Shown one piece after another: positions 26,756 through 35,791 of a DNA stretch of 64,000 bases (within the stretch, counting starts at the first letter, position 1; each line of letters opens with the position of its first letter). The notes below the pieces were generated by a model. That model ran no database searches and was not told where the DNA came from. It saw only the letters and a list, made by a program, of their open reading frames with translations. The position numbers were made by a program, and so were the translations under genes. Source of the stretch: Aurantiacibacter suaedae (GTDB lineage: Bacteria > Pseudomonadota > Alphaproteobacteria > Sphingomonadales > Sphingomonadaceae); contig NZ_SKCG01000003.1 of NCBI RefSeq assembly GCF_005434915.1, positions 310,001 through 374,000 of the forward strand. Reading direction: 5' to 3'.

Positions 26756-27766
26756 ATGAAAGGCCGAGCCTTGATCGGGCGTCGTAAGGTGCTGGTTGGA
26801 ACCGGCGCGCTGGCGGCCAGCTTGCTGCTGGGCGGGTGTGAGGCGCGGATGTCAGGCCTGCTTACCAGTTCGGATACCCATCCGGCCGATTATCCCACGG
26901 TCAGGGCCGTGGAATTCATGGGCCGGTTCCTTTCCGAACGGACAGGCGGGCGACTAGGCATCAAGGTCTATTCAGGGGGGCAGCTGGGCAGCGAGATCGA
27001 TACGCTGGAAATCACCAGCTTCGGGGGGCTCGATTTGAACCGGGTGAACCTTGCTCCGCTCAATTCGATGGCGCCGCTTTCGATCCCGCCGTCACTTCCG
27101 TTCATTTTCAACTCAGTCGATCACATGCGCCGCACACTCGACAGCGATATCGGAGACGAAATCCTCGCTTCGCTGACCGACAACGGCCTGATTGGTCTGT
27201 GCTTTTACGACTCCGGCGCACGCAGCTTTTACAACACACGCGGCCCGATCTACACGCCTGCCGACATGCGCGGGCTCAAGCTGCGCGTGCCGGCCTCCGA
27301 TGCCTATGTCGCGATGGTCAATGCGCTTGGGGCCAACGCCGTGCCAATCCCGTTTGGCGAGGTTTATCAGGCATTGGCGCAGGGCGTTATCGACGGCGCG
27401 GAAAACAACTGGCCCAGTTTCGAAAGCGCGCGGCATTACGAAGTGGCGCGCCATTTCAGCCTGACCCACCACCTGCTTACACCCGAGGCGCTGGTGATGA
27501 GCAAGATGAAGTGGGACAGCCTCTCGCCCGCAGACCAGGCGCTTGTGCGCGAGGCGGCGCGGGCCTCGGTGCCAGTGATGCGCAAGCTGTGGGATGCGCG
27601 GGTGAATGCCGCGCGCGAAACCATCATCGCCAGCGGGGTGGAGGTGAACGAAGTCGATACCGCGCCTTTCGCCGCGCTCATGCGCCCGGTGTGGGAAGAG
27701 TTCGCGGCCTCGCCGCAACAGAGATCGCTGGTTGAACGGATTGTGGCCGCAGGAGAGCGCAAGTGA
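26756..27766 (+). CDS. dctP: TRAP transporter solute-binding lipoprotein (DctP family)
   Basis: 336 residues. The signal ends at the lipobox LLGGC, preceded by GRRKVLVGTGALAAS. The DctP fold is evident: HPADYPTVRAVEFMG, KVYSGGQLGSEID, the conserved carboxylate-binding Arg region GLKLRVPASDAYVAMV, and NAVPIPFGEVYQALAQGVID. It binds an organic acid in the periplasm. Next to uxaA/uxaC the likely ligand is galacturonate, glucuronate or a short oligouronide (inference). GAGAGGAA precedes the start, and the stop overlaps dctQ. Confidence 0.92.
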   Translation: MKGRALIGRRKVLVGTGALAASLLLGGCEARMSGLLTSSDTHPADYPTVRAVEFMGRFLSERTGGRLGIKVYSGGQLGSEIDTLEITSFGGLDLNRVNLAPLNSMAPLSIPPSLPFIFNSVDHMRRTLDSDIGDEILASLTDNGLIGLCFYDSGARSFYNTRGPIYTPADMRGLKLRVPASDAYVAMVNALGANAVPIPFGEVYQALAQGVIDGAENNWPSFESARHYEVARHFSLTHHLLTPEALVMSKMKWDSLSPADQALVREAARASVPVMRKLWDARVNAARETIIASGVEVNEVDTAPFAALMRPVWEEFAASPQQRSLVERIVAAGERK

Positions 27767-28245
27767 GTAAGACCTTCTCCGACTGGCTAGTGCGGCTCGG
27801 CGCCGTTGGCCTTGTTGCCATGGCGGCGATCATCGGTTGGCAGGTGTTCGGGCGCTTCGTGCTAGACTCCAGCCCCTCGTGGACCGAGCAGGCCTCGCTT
27901 TTACTGATGATCTGGTACGTAATGTTTGCTGCCGCGGCTGGCGTGCGCGAGGGCTTTCACATCCGCATCGCGCTGCTCGAAGAGCGGATGGGCGAGCGCG
28001 GCCGCGGCTTGCGCCGTCTGATCGCGGGAATTGTGGCGATCATGGGCCTGGTCTTCGTGATCTACGGTGCGCAGCTTTGCTGGAGTGTGCGGGCCAATGT
28101 CATTCCCTCACTCGGGATCAGCCGCGCCATTGCCTATGTCCCGCTGCCAGTTTCCGGCCTGCTGATGGTGCTGTTCGCTATCGAACGGCTATGGACTGGT
28201 GCCCCCGACGGCCATGACAGCATGGAACTCGAGGAGGACTTCTGA
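27763..28245 (+). CDS. dctQ: TRAP transporter small membrane subunit (DctQ)
   Basis: 160 residues from a GTG that overlaps the dctP stop (GTGA). Four membrane segments are seen, with the DctQ signature VFGRFVLDSSPSWTEQASLL and the later VPLPVSGLLMVLFAIERL. With DctM it forms the Na+- or H+-driven translocator. The stop codon shares one base with the dctM start (TGATG). Confidence 0.9.
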   Translation: MSKTFSDWLVRLGAVGLVAMAAIIGWQVFGRFVLDSSPSWTEQASLLLMIWYVMFAAAAGVREGFHIRIALLEERMGERGRGLRRLIAGIVAIMGLVFVIYGAQLCWSVRANVIPSLGISRAIAYVPLPVSGLLMVLFAIERLWTGAPDGHDSMELEEDF

Positions 28246-29534
28246 TGGAGCTTCTTATCCTCTTTGGCGGGTTGTTCCTGCTCCTCGCGCTTGGTGTACC
28301 GGTCGGCTATTCGCTGTTAGGTGCGGCGCTGGCCTGCTTCGCCAGCATGGGGATTCCTCCGATCGTGGCGGTGCAGCGCGTGGCAGCCGGCATCTCCGTG
28401 TTCACGCTGATGGCCATTCCCTTCTTCATTTTCGCTGGCGACCTGATGTACCGCGCAGGCATTGCCGAACGGCTCGTTCGCGTGGCCGATGCCGCGGTTG
28501 GGCGGATGCGTGGCGGGCTGGGCCTCGTCGACGTGGGGGCGTCGATGATGTTCGGGGCCGTCTCCGGTTCAGCCATTGCCAGTGCGTCTGCCATCGGCTC
28601 TACCATGGTGCCGCTGATGAAGGAGAAGGGCTACCCCGACGATTTCTCCGTCAACGTCACAGTGACCGCCGCCATTGTCGGGCTGTTGATCCCGCCTTCG
28701 CACAACATGATCATCTATTCTGCGGCATCCGGGCTGGGGGTCTCGATCGGAGATCTGTTCCTCGCGGGCATTGTCCCCGGCTTGCTGACCGGTTTCATGC
28801 TGATGTTCACCACCTGGCTGGTCGCGCGGCGGCGCAATTTGCCACGGGGCAGCTTCCCTGGCTGGCAGGCATTCATGCGCGCGGCCGTGTTCGCGGTGCC
28901 TGGCTTGATGACTGCGATCATCATCATGGGCGGTATTCTCAGCGGCATTTTCACCGCAACCGAAAGCTCTGCAATCGCCGTGATCTACACGGTCCTGATC
29001 AGCGTGCTGGTCTATCGCTCGCTCGGCTGGGGAGGCTTTTGGGAAGCGGCGCAGAAATCGGTGCGGACAGCGTCGATGGTGCTGTTCATTATTGCGGCCG
29101 CCACGGCCTTCGGCTTCGCGCTGGCGCTGCTGGAAGTTCCGGCTGCGCTTGCCGGGCTGATCGGTGCCATCACCGAGAATCCGATTCTCACCCTGCTGAT
29201 CATCAACTTAATGCTGCTGGCGCTGGGCACATTCATGGATATGGCGCCGCTGATCGTGATCACCACGCCGATCTTCCTTCCGGTGGCAATGGGTGTTGGC
29301 GTTGACCCGGTGCACTTCGGCATCATCATGATGCTCAACCTCGGTATCGGGCTGGTGACGCCACCGGTAGGATCGGTGCTGTTCGTGGGTTCAGCAGTGG
29401 GCGGGGTGCCGCTGGCAAAGCTGGTGCGCACGATCTGGCCGTTCTATCTGACCTTGCTCGCGGCACTGGCGCTGATCACCTATGTGCCGGCGCTTTCGCT
29501 CGCCCTGGTCGAGTACTTGGCGAGCCCGGCCTAA
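28245..29534 (+). CDS. dctM: TRAP transporter large permease (DctM)
   Basis: 429 residues with about 12 membrane segments. Family motifs include IPFFIFAGDLMYRAGIAERL, GASMMFGAVSGSAIASASAI, LLIPPSHNMIIYSAASG and NLGIGLVTPPVGSVLF. It is the transport channel of the TRAP system. Its stop (TAA) overlaps the stop of the convergent uxaA gene in the four bases CTAA, so the two transcripts must overlap. Confidence 0.95.
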   Translation: MELLILFGGLFLLLALGVPVGYSLLGAALACFASMGIPPIVAVQRVAAGISVFTLMAIPFFIFAGDLMYRAGIAERLVRVADAAVGRMRGGLGLVDVGASMMFGAVSGSAIASASAIGSTMVPLMKEKGYPDDFSVNVTVTAAIVGLLIPPSHNMIIYSAASGLGVSIGDLFLAGIVPGLLTGFMLMFTTWLVARRRNLPRGSFPGWQAFMRAAVFAVPGLMTAIIIMGGILSGIFTATESSAIAVIYTVLISVLVYRSLGWGGFWEAAQKSVRTASMVLFIIAAATAFGFALALLEVPAALAGLIGAITENPILTLLIINLMLLALGTFMDMAPLIVITTPIFLPVAMGVGVDPVHFGIIMMLNLGIGLVTPPVGSVLFVGSAVGGVPLAKLVRTIWPFYLTLLAALALITYVPALSLALVEYLASPA

Positions 29535-31027
29535 AGCGTGACACCGCGCTTCCATAGGGAGATCACGCGTTGGCCGCTGCGTTCTGCGGCAGTTCGCTCT
29601 CCGCTTGCAATGGCCAACAGCTTGCGGGCAAAGTCGTCACTTACCGCTTCGGCACCTTCGGCGAGCACGCGCCCGGCATCGAAATCTATCCAGCCGGATT
29701 TGCTGCCTGCCAGTTGCGAATTGGAAGAAACCTTTATGGTGGGAACCGGAAAGCCCAGTGGCGTCCCGCGTCCGGTGGTGAACAGCACCAAGGTCGCTCC
29801 GGCGGCTACCAGCGCGGTTGAGGAAACCGCATCGTTTCCAGGAGCCTCCAACAGCGTGAGACCTGGCAGTTCGGCGGCCTCGCCGTAGTCGATCACATCG
29901 ACCAGTGGCGCGCTGCCCCCCTTTTGCACCGCTCCCAAAGACTTCTCTTCCAGCGTGGTAATGCCGCCCGCGATGTTGCCGGGGGAGGGGTTTTCCGAAA
30001 CCGGCTGCCCCTGATCTAGGAAGTACCGCTTGAAGCGATTGAGCAGTGTGCCGGCTGCATCGAAGACCTCGCGCGAAACGGCCCGGCCGAACAGGGCGCG
30101 CTCAGCGCCGAAAATCTCCGGAATTTCGGTGAGGACAGCCTTGCCGCCGCTGGCTGCGAGTTGATCGGTGAAGCGCCCCAGCAGGGGATTGGCGGTGAGC
30201 CCTGACAGGGCATCGGAGCCACCACATTTGAGGCCCACGGTCAGAGCGGAGGCGGGGGCCTCTTCGCGTGTCACCGGAGCCAGTTCCTCCACCAGCTCGG
30301 CGACCAGTTGCAGTGCGCGCTCACGTTCATCGCCCGGTTCCTGCGCGCGCATGATCCGCAGCTTCTTGCGCGATCTGGCGGGGATCAGCGCGGCAAGTTC
30401 ATCGAGTTGATTGGATTCGCAGCCAAGGCCGATCAGCACGACACCCCCGGCATTAGGATTGTCGCACAGGCCCGCCAGCGCCGCGCGTGTGCCCGCCAGA
30501 TCGTCACCAAGTTGCGAGCAGCCATGCGGATGGCCGAAGCCGACGACATCATCAACCCGCCCTGCATGAAGCGCGCGCGCTTCGCGGGCAATGTCCTCCA
30601 CCAGCGGAGCGACGCAGCCAACAGTCGGGAGCAGCCAGATTTCGTTGCGCGTAGCCCAGCGGCCATCTTCCCGGCGATAACCTTGCCAGTTGGGCAAAAA
30701 GGCTGGAGCGGTTGAGCGCATTTGGCTGCGATCTTCGGTATAGGTCACTTCGCCGACCAGCGCCGTGACCAGATTGTGCGAATGCACATGTTCGCCAGCG
30801 CTGGCGCTGGCCGTCATCCGGCCAATCACGGCGCCATAGCGCTTGACACCAGCCCCGCATTCCAGCGGATGCAAGGCAAACTTGTGACCAGCGGGAATGT
30901 CGCTGACCAACATCACCTCGGCGGAGCCGATCGCGATGCTTTCCCCTTGCGCAAGGGAGCGCATGGCAACAGCCACATCGTCTGCCTCATGGGCGCGGAT
31001 GGCATCGGGCAGGGCGGCATGGTGCAT
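29531..31027 (-). CDS. uxaA: Altronate dehydratase (UxaA family)
   Basis: 498 residues, with the SAF domain and the catalytic UxaA core in one chain. Seen are GHKFALHPLECGAGVKRYG, a Cys/His-containing run PTVGCVAPL, FGHPHGCSQLG, IGLGCESNQ and VGLKCGGSDALSGLTANPLLG. It dehydrates D-altronate to KDG. The start at 31027 is the first ATG with homology; its ribosome site is weak. It is divergent from uxaC across a region with one LacI-type operator. It needs a tagaturonate reductase to receive substrate, and no intact one is in the window. Confidence 0.92.
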   Translation of the reverse strand: MHHAALPDAIRAHEADDVAVAMRSLAQGESIAIGSAEVMLVSDIPAGHKFALHPLECGAGVKRYGAVIGRMTASASAGEHVHSHNLVTALVGEVTYTEDRSQMRSTAPAFLPNWQGYRREDGRWATRNEIWLLPTVGCVAPLVEDIAREARALHAGRVDDVVGFGHPHGCSQLGDDLAGTRAALAGLCDNPNAGGVVLIGLGCESNQLDELAALIPARSRKKLRIMRAQEPGDERERALQLVAELVEELAPVTREEAPASALTVGLKCGGSDALSGLTANPLLGRFTDQLAASGGKAVLTEIPEIFGAERALFGRAVSREVFDAAGTLLNRFKRYFLDQGQPVSENPSPGNIAGGITTLEEKSLGAVQKGGSAPLVDVIDYGEAAELPGLTLLEAPGNDAVSSTALVAAGATLVLFTTGRGTPLGFPVPTIKVSSNSQLAGSKSGWIDFDAGRVLAEGAEAVSDDFARKLLAIASGERTAAERSGQRVISLWKRGVTL

Positions 31028-31100
31028 GATCGACAGTCTACGCGAAGGAGCCTTGCACCACAAGCGCAGGAATTCGTGAAAATTCCCGGAATTCAGTCAT

Positions 31101-31114
31101 TGATACCGGTTACC
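31101..31114. promoter_or_regulatory. LacI-type operator 5
   Basis: TGATACCGGTTACC in the 146-base divergent region, 74 bases from the uxaA start and 59 from the uxaC start. It differs from the consensus by one base. It could control both directions. Confidence 0.75.
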
Positions 31115-31173
31115 AACTGCTCGCAAACTGACTTTTCAGGTGGTAAGGAGGTGCCTGAAGAGGAGAATCTGCC

Positions 31174-32574
31174 ATGGCCCGACCGCTTTCCTTGCATCCT
31201 GATCGCCTGCTGCCAGGCGAGCCGGGCATACGTGCGCTCGCGCGAGATCTTTATATGAGCGTGAAGTCGCTACCGATCATCAGTCCGCACGGTCACACCG
31301 ATCCCTCGTGGTTTGCCGCGAACGAGAACTTCGGCAACGCTACCGAACTGCTGCTGGTGCCGGATCACTATCTTTTCCGCATGCTCTATTCGCAGGGCGT
31401 CCGGCTGGAAGACCTGGGTATCGCCGGCCATCAGGCGGACCCGCGCAAGGCCTGGCGCGTGCTGGCCGAAAATTTTCACCTGTTTCGTGGTACGCCGTCG
31501 CGCATGTGGCTCGACTGGGTCTTCGCCGAGGCATTCGGCATCGATGTGCGGCTCGATGCGGAGACGGCGGATTTCTACTTCGATACAATCACCGAGAAGC
31601 TTGCGAGCGATGCTTTCCGCCCGCGCGCACTGTTCAATCGGTATGGGATCGAGCTTCTGGCCACCACCGAAAGCCCGCTCGACACGCTCGATCATCATCG
31701 GGCGATTGCGGCCAGCGACTGGGGCGGGCGGGTTATCACGGCCTATCGCCCTGATCCGGTGGTTGACCCCGAATTCGAAGGCTTTGCCGAGAACCTGCTC
31801 CGGTTCTCAGAAGTTTCCGGCGAGGATTGCAACAGCTGGCAAGGCTATCTCGCAGCTCATCGCACCATGCGCGCGATCTTCAAGGAAGTGGGCGCCACCT
31901 CGACCGACCACGGCCACCCCACCGCCGCTACCGCCAACCTTTCGTCGGCGGAGGCTGAGGCCCTGTTCAACCGGGTGCGGGGTGGCAAGCCAAGCGCCGA
32001 GGATGCCGAGCTGTTCCGCGCGCAAATGCTGACCGAGATGGCCGGGATGAGCCTTGATGACGGGTTGGTGATGCAAATCCACCCTGGCAGTTTCCGCAAT
32101 CACAACCGGAAGCTGTTTGAAAGCTTCGGGCGTGACAAGGGCGCAGATATCCCGACCCGCACTGATTATGTGCATGCACTCAGGCCGCTGCTCGACCGCT
32201 TTGGCAGCGAGAGCGAGCTTTCGATCATCCTCTTCACGCTGGATGAAAGCAGCTATGCCCGCGAGCTTGCGCCGCTTGCGGGGCATTATCCGTGCCTCAA
32301 GATCGGCCCTGCCTGGTGGTTCCACGACAGCCCCGAAGGCATGCGTCGCTTCCGCCAGATGACCACCGAAACTGCTGGCTTTTTCAACACTGTCGGCTTC
32401 AACGATGATACGCGTGCCTTTCTGTCGATTCCGGCGCGCCACGATGTCGCGCGGCGCATTGATTGCGGCTTTTTGGCGCAACTGGTCGCCGAACACCGGA
32501 TGGAGGATTGGGAAGCGGCCGAGGTGGCTACCGACCTGGCCTACAATCTGGCCAAGCAGGCCTATCGTTTGTGA
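31174..32574 (+). CDS. uxaC: Uronate isomerase (glucuronate/galacturonate isomerase)
   Basis: 466 residues, full length. It isomerises D-galacturonate to tagaturonate and D-glucuronate to fructuronate. The amidohydrolase-like metal site is visible as SPHGHTDP (His39 and His41). DHYLFRMLYSQG, MWLDWVFAEAFGID and QIHPGSFRNHN are typical of UxaC. The stop overlaps a GTG that opens the remnant reductase gene, so the original operon continued downstream. Confidence 0.95.
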   Translation: MARPLSLHPDRLLPGEPGIRALARDLYMSVKSLPIISPHGHTDPSWFAANENFGNATELLLVPDHYLFRMLYSQGVRLEDLGIAGHQADPRKAWRVLAENFHLFRGTPSRMWLDWVFAEAFGIDVRLDAETADFYFDTITEKLASDAFRPRALFNRYGIELLATTESPLDTLDHHRAIAASDWGGRVITAYRPDPVVDPEFEGFAENLLRFSEVSGEDCNSWQGYLAAHRTMRAIFKEVGATSTDHGHPTAATANLSSAEAEALFNRVRGGKPSAEDAELFRAQMLTEMAGMSLDDGLVMQIHPGSFRNHNRKLFESFGRDKGADIPTRTDYVHALRPLLDRFGSESELSIILFTLDESSYARELAPLAGHYPCLKIGPAWWFHDSPEGMRRFRQMTTETAGFFNTVGFNDDTRAFLSIPARHDVARRIDCGFLAQLVAEHRMEDWEAAEVATDLAYNLAKQAYRL

Positions 32575-32682
32575 GGCTGGCTCCGGGCGCTATCGGGCAT
32601 CTCCCGGAGGACATCGTGCGATCGGAATGCGCAGAAGATCGGGATCGTCCACCTCGGCCTCGGCGCGTTCCGCCAGCCCTGA
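32571..32682 (+). pseudogene. 5' stub of a fructuronate/tagaturonate reductase (mannitol dehydrogenase family)
   Basis: A GTG overlapping the uxaC stop (GTGA) opens VRLAPGAIGHLPEDIVRSEC. After a one-base frame change the sequence reads KIGIVHLGLGAFRQP and stops at 32680. IGIVHLGxGAFxRAH is the NAD-binding N-terminus of UxuB/UxaB-type mannitol dehydrogenase family proteins. The remaining 400-plus residues are gone. An IS6 remnant begins 65 bases later. This would have supplied the reductase step between UxaC and UxaA. Confidence 0.75.
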
Positions 32683-32746
32683 CCACGGTGTTGTCAGACC
32701 GAACGCACTCGCTGGCGAAAGGTGTTTAATCAGTTAGGGCAGGGCG

Positions 32747-33161
32747 ATGCGCAGACCCCGAACACCCGCCAGCCCATCCGGTTATTTCGATTCATCGCCT
32801 GCGATCATCCGCTTAACGGTAGTGATGTACGTACTATTCCGACTGTCGCTGCGACAGGTTGGGGAACCTGCTGTTTGAACGGCGTATCGACATAAGCAAC
32901 GAGACAGTGCGGCGCTGGTGGAATTGGTTTGGCCCGATGTTTGCCGGTGCTGTCAGACGCCAACGGGTCAGCTGAATGAACGGCTTCCGGCAGTGGAAAT
33001 AGCGCCTCAACGAGGTCTATGTGACGATCAAAGGCGAGATACCTTACATGTGGCGAGCGGTCGACCAGGAAGGCGAGGTATTGGATAACTGCGTCACTAA
33101 AGCCAGCGACAAAAAGGCAGCTCTGCGGTTCATGAAGGAGGCGCTGAAGCGCGACGGCTGA
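32747..33161 (+). pseudogene. Degenerate IS6-family transposase, copy 2 (3' truncated)
   Basis: The ATG at 32747 opens PASPSGYFDSSPAIIRLTVV and RLSLRQVG. A frameshift near 32862 leads to LLFERRIDISNETVRRWWNW and FGPMFAGAVRRQRVS, then stops at two points. VYVTIKGEIPYMWRAVDQEG and KKAALRFMKEALKRDG follow, after which similarity ends. The catalytic-domain remainder and C-terminus are missing. It has the same orientation as copy 1 but clearly different sequence, so the two are not recent duplicates. Confidence 0.87.
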
Positions 33162-33315
33162 GGCAACAACCGCCGGAACTCTAACCTAACCGGTGGACCA
33201 CCCTCATGGGGCAGGTCAATCGGTCTGTTCCTTCGGTGGCCGCATTTGCCATGCTTTCTTCCTAAGAAACGTATAAAAAGCTAGCAAGTTTCGGTGGAGA
33301 GGAGCTATATTCAGG

Positions 33316-34551
33316 ATGTCCTTGCGCAAGTCCTTAGTCGGCCTGTTGGCTATCTCCATCATCGGCTTTGCCCTGCCAGCCAAATCGCAGGAGGCGGCTG
33401 CACCGCAAAACGAAGCTTTGGCCGCACAACACGACAATGCTTTGCCGCTAACGCCTTTTTACGATCTTCAAGGCGCGGATATTTCGCATGCAGGCGATCT
33501 TGTCCGTTCCGAACCCGGAACGGGGTACGAACTGCCGGGCGGCGTAACCGCGACCCGGATTGCCTATGCCTCGCGCAATGAAAGCGGCGATCCGGTGCTT
33601 GCAACCGGCGTCGTTCTGGTGCCGCCGGGCGAGGCGCCGGAAGGCGGCTGGCCCATCGTGGCATGGGCACACGGGACTGCTGGCGTCGCGCGTGTTTGCG
33701 GGCCTTCGTTGATGAAGGACGTATATTACGGCTGGGAAGGCCTCTTCCTTTATCCGCTGGCGGGGTATGCCGTTGTCGCGACGGACTATGCCGGCCTCGG
33801 CGGGCCGGCTCCGCATCAATATATGTGGGGCAGGGCGAACGGCAACGATGTCGCCTATTCGGTTCCCGCCGCGCGTGAAGCGGTGCCCTCGCTAGGGGAG
33901 AAATGGGTTGCGATCGGCCATTCTCAGGGAGGCTACGCCGCGCTGAGAGTGCAGCATATGGACGCAGAGGCAAAGGCAGGCTTCCTCGGCAGCATCCCGT
34001 TGGGCAGTGGCGCTAACGTTAGTGACATCTGGGCAGCTAGCGACCCAATGATGCGGACCGTCGGGGCGACTATCCCGATGATGGCGCTGAGCATTAAGTC
34101 GGTATACCCCGATTTGGATCTGACCAAGATGCTCGGGCCGGCAGCTCTCGAACGTCTCCCGACAATTCAGAACGAAACCTGCTATTTCGCAGCAGAAGAA
34201 GCGATGCGCGGTGTTACCCGCGAACGGGGACGGGTGGAAGGCTGGACAGATGTAGCCGAAGCGGTAGCGTTTACGGACAGAAACCGGATCTTCGATGGAC
34301 CATATGATGATCCGATCCTGCTGATTGTCAGTGCTGGCGATTATTTCATGCCGATGCAATTGCGCGAGAACATCTTTGTCGAGCTGTGCCAGGTCGCCAG
34401 CCGGGCAAGCTATCTCGAACTGTCCGGGGTCGATCATGAAGGCACCATAAACGGTTCCTTCCACCAGCAGCTGGACTGGTTGGCGGACCGCTTTGCTGGC
34501 CGCGAAGTGCCGCAAGGTTGCACCGCCGCGAAAGAGTCAGCAGGCCGATAA
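33316..34551 (+). CDS. Secretory lipase-family (LIP) alpha/beta hydrolase 1
   Basis: 411 residues, signal peptide to about residue 24 (ISIIGFALPAKS). It matches the secretory lipase (LIP) family by WPIVAWAHGTAGVAR, DYAGLGGPAPHQY and the nucleophile GHSQGGYAAL, with Asp in SAGDYFMP and His in SGVDHEGT. It probably cleaves esters in the periplasm or outside the cell. A GAGAGGAG stretch lies upstream of the ATG, at a longer than usual distance. A second copy follows after 17 bases. Confidence 0.87.
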   Translation: MSLRKSLVGLLAISIIGFALPAKSQEAAAPQNEALAAQHDNALPLTPFYDLQGADISHAGDLVRSEPGTGYELPGGVTATRIAYASRNESGDPVLATGVVLVPPGEAPEGGWPIVAWAHGTAGVARVCGPSLMKDVYYGWEGLFLYPLAGYAVVATDYAGLGGPAPHQYMWGRANGNDVAYSVPAAREAVPSLGEKWVAIGHSQGGYAALRVQHMDAEAKAGFLGSIPLGSGANVSDIWAASDPMMRTVGATIPMMALSIKSVYPDLDLTKMLGPAALERLPTIQNETCYFAAEEAMRGVTRERGRVEGWTDVAEAVAFTDRNRIFDGPYDDPILLIVSAGDYFMPMQLRENIFVELCQVASRASYLELSGVDHEGTINGSFHQQLDWLADRFAGREVPQGCTAAKESAGR

Positions 34552-34568
34552 AACGGAGCCAAGACGTC

Positions 34569-35771
34569 ATGAAAATCACGGGTTTGTTTACCTCCGTCGC
34601 CCTGATGCTTGCGACGACCATGCCGGCTGCGGCTCAGGAGAGCACTGCTCCGCAAGGCTCAGCGCTGGAGGCGCAGCGTGCCAACGCACTGCCGCTAACA
34701 TCGTTTTACGATCCTGACGGTGCCGACCTGTCCGTGCCGGGAAAGCTTATCCGCACCGAAGCCGGGATGGGCTACGACCTGCCTCACGGGATCGTTGCGA
34801 CGCGCATTGCCTATTCCTCTCGCGATGCGAGCGGCGTTCCGGTGATGACCACCGGCGTGGTGCTGCAACCGCCCGGCGAAGCGCCCGAAGGCGGTTGGCC
34901 GGTTATCGCCTGGGGCCACGGGACGGCAGGCGTGGCGCGCCCGTGTGCGCCCTCGCTGATGAAAGACTTGTATTATGGCTGGGACGGCATCTTCATCTAC
35001 CCGCTGATGGGTTATGCGGTGGTTGCCACGGACTATTCCGGGTTGGGAACGCCGGGCCCGCACCAACTGCTCGCACTCGAAGCGCAGGGGCAGGATGTCA
35101 TCAATTCGGTGCCAGCCGCGCGCGCCGCGGTGCCAACACTTGGCGATGATTGGGTGATGGTCGGCCATTCACAGGGCGGCGCCACAGCGATCCAGGTGTC
35201 CGCCATGGAGCACGGGATCGACGACCCGACCTATCTGGGTGCGATCTCGATTGCGCCGGCAACGGATTATCACGCGATGTGGAAGCTGTTTCCGGATGGA
35301 ATGGCCAGCGGGGGCATGGCGCTGGTGGCTGCTGGCATCAGAGCGGCAGATCCTTCCTTCGATCCGGAGACGATGGTGGGGCCGCAGATTGCGGAAGTGT
35401 TGCCGGAGCTTGAGCAGGAAGCCTGCTTCGGCGCGGCGATGGAGCTTGTCGCCAGCCTGCCCGGCGCGCGACAGCCCAGCAATTGGCCCGATGCGCCCGG
35501 CGTGCGGCGCTTCACCGACGCAAACCGCCCTTATCTCCAGCCCGGGCGAGGGCCACTGCTGGTGTTGCTGGGCGAAAACGACCCCGCGATCCCGCTGGAC
35601 ATCACCAAACGCGCCATCGGTGAGCGTTGCAAGCTTCAGGACGAGGTTTCGCTCGAGACCTATCCCGGGATGGATCATGCCCAGGTGATCCATGCCTCCT
35701 TCCCGCGCCAGCTGGAGTGGATCGCTGATCGGTTTGCGGGGCGCCCTGCCGAGCGTAACTGTCCGGGCTGA
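34569..35771 (+). CDS. Secretory lipase-family (LIP) alpha/beta hydrolase 2
   Basis: 400 residues, tandem paralogue of the preceding gene; the N-terminal halves align closely (ALPLTSFYDPDGADL here against ALPLTPFYDLQGADI). Signal peptide to about 23 (MLATTMPAAAQE). Nucleophile GHSQGGATA, acid GENDPAIP and His GMDHAQV are all present, so both copies look active. Divergence in the substrate-facing lid region suggests different specificities. It is convergent with the TetR gene 20 bases away. Confidence 0.87.
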   Translation: MKITGLFTSVALMLATTMPAAAQESTAPQGSALEAQRANALPLTSFYDPDGADLSVPGKLIRTEAGMGYDLPHGIVATRIAYSSRDASGVPVMTTGVVLQPPGEAPEGGWPVIAWGHGTAGVARPCAPSLMKDLYYGWDGIFIYPLMGYAVVATDYSGLGTPGPHQLLALEAQGQDVINSVPAARAAVPTLGDDWVMVGHSQGGATAIQVSAMEHGIDDPTYLGAISIAPATDYHAMWKLFPDGMASGGMALVAAGIRAADPSFDPETMVGPQIAEVLPELEQEACFGAAMELVASLPGARQPSNWPDAPGVRRFTDANRPYLQPGRGPLLVLLGENDPAIPLDITKRAIGERCKLQDEVSLETYPGMDHAQVIHASFPRQLEWIADRFAGRPAERNCPG

Positions 35772-35791
35772 TCCGAAACCCGCGTGAAGCG

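Noticed and set aside
28199-29305. 368-codon open frame on the plus strand
   Set aside because: Alternate frame of dctM, rich in Arg/Gly/His with no domain.
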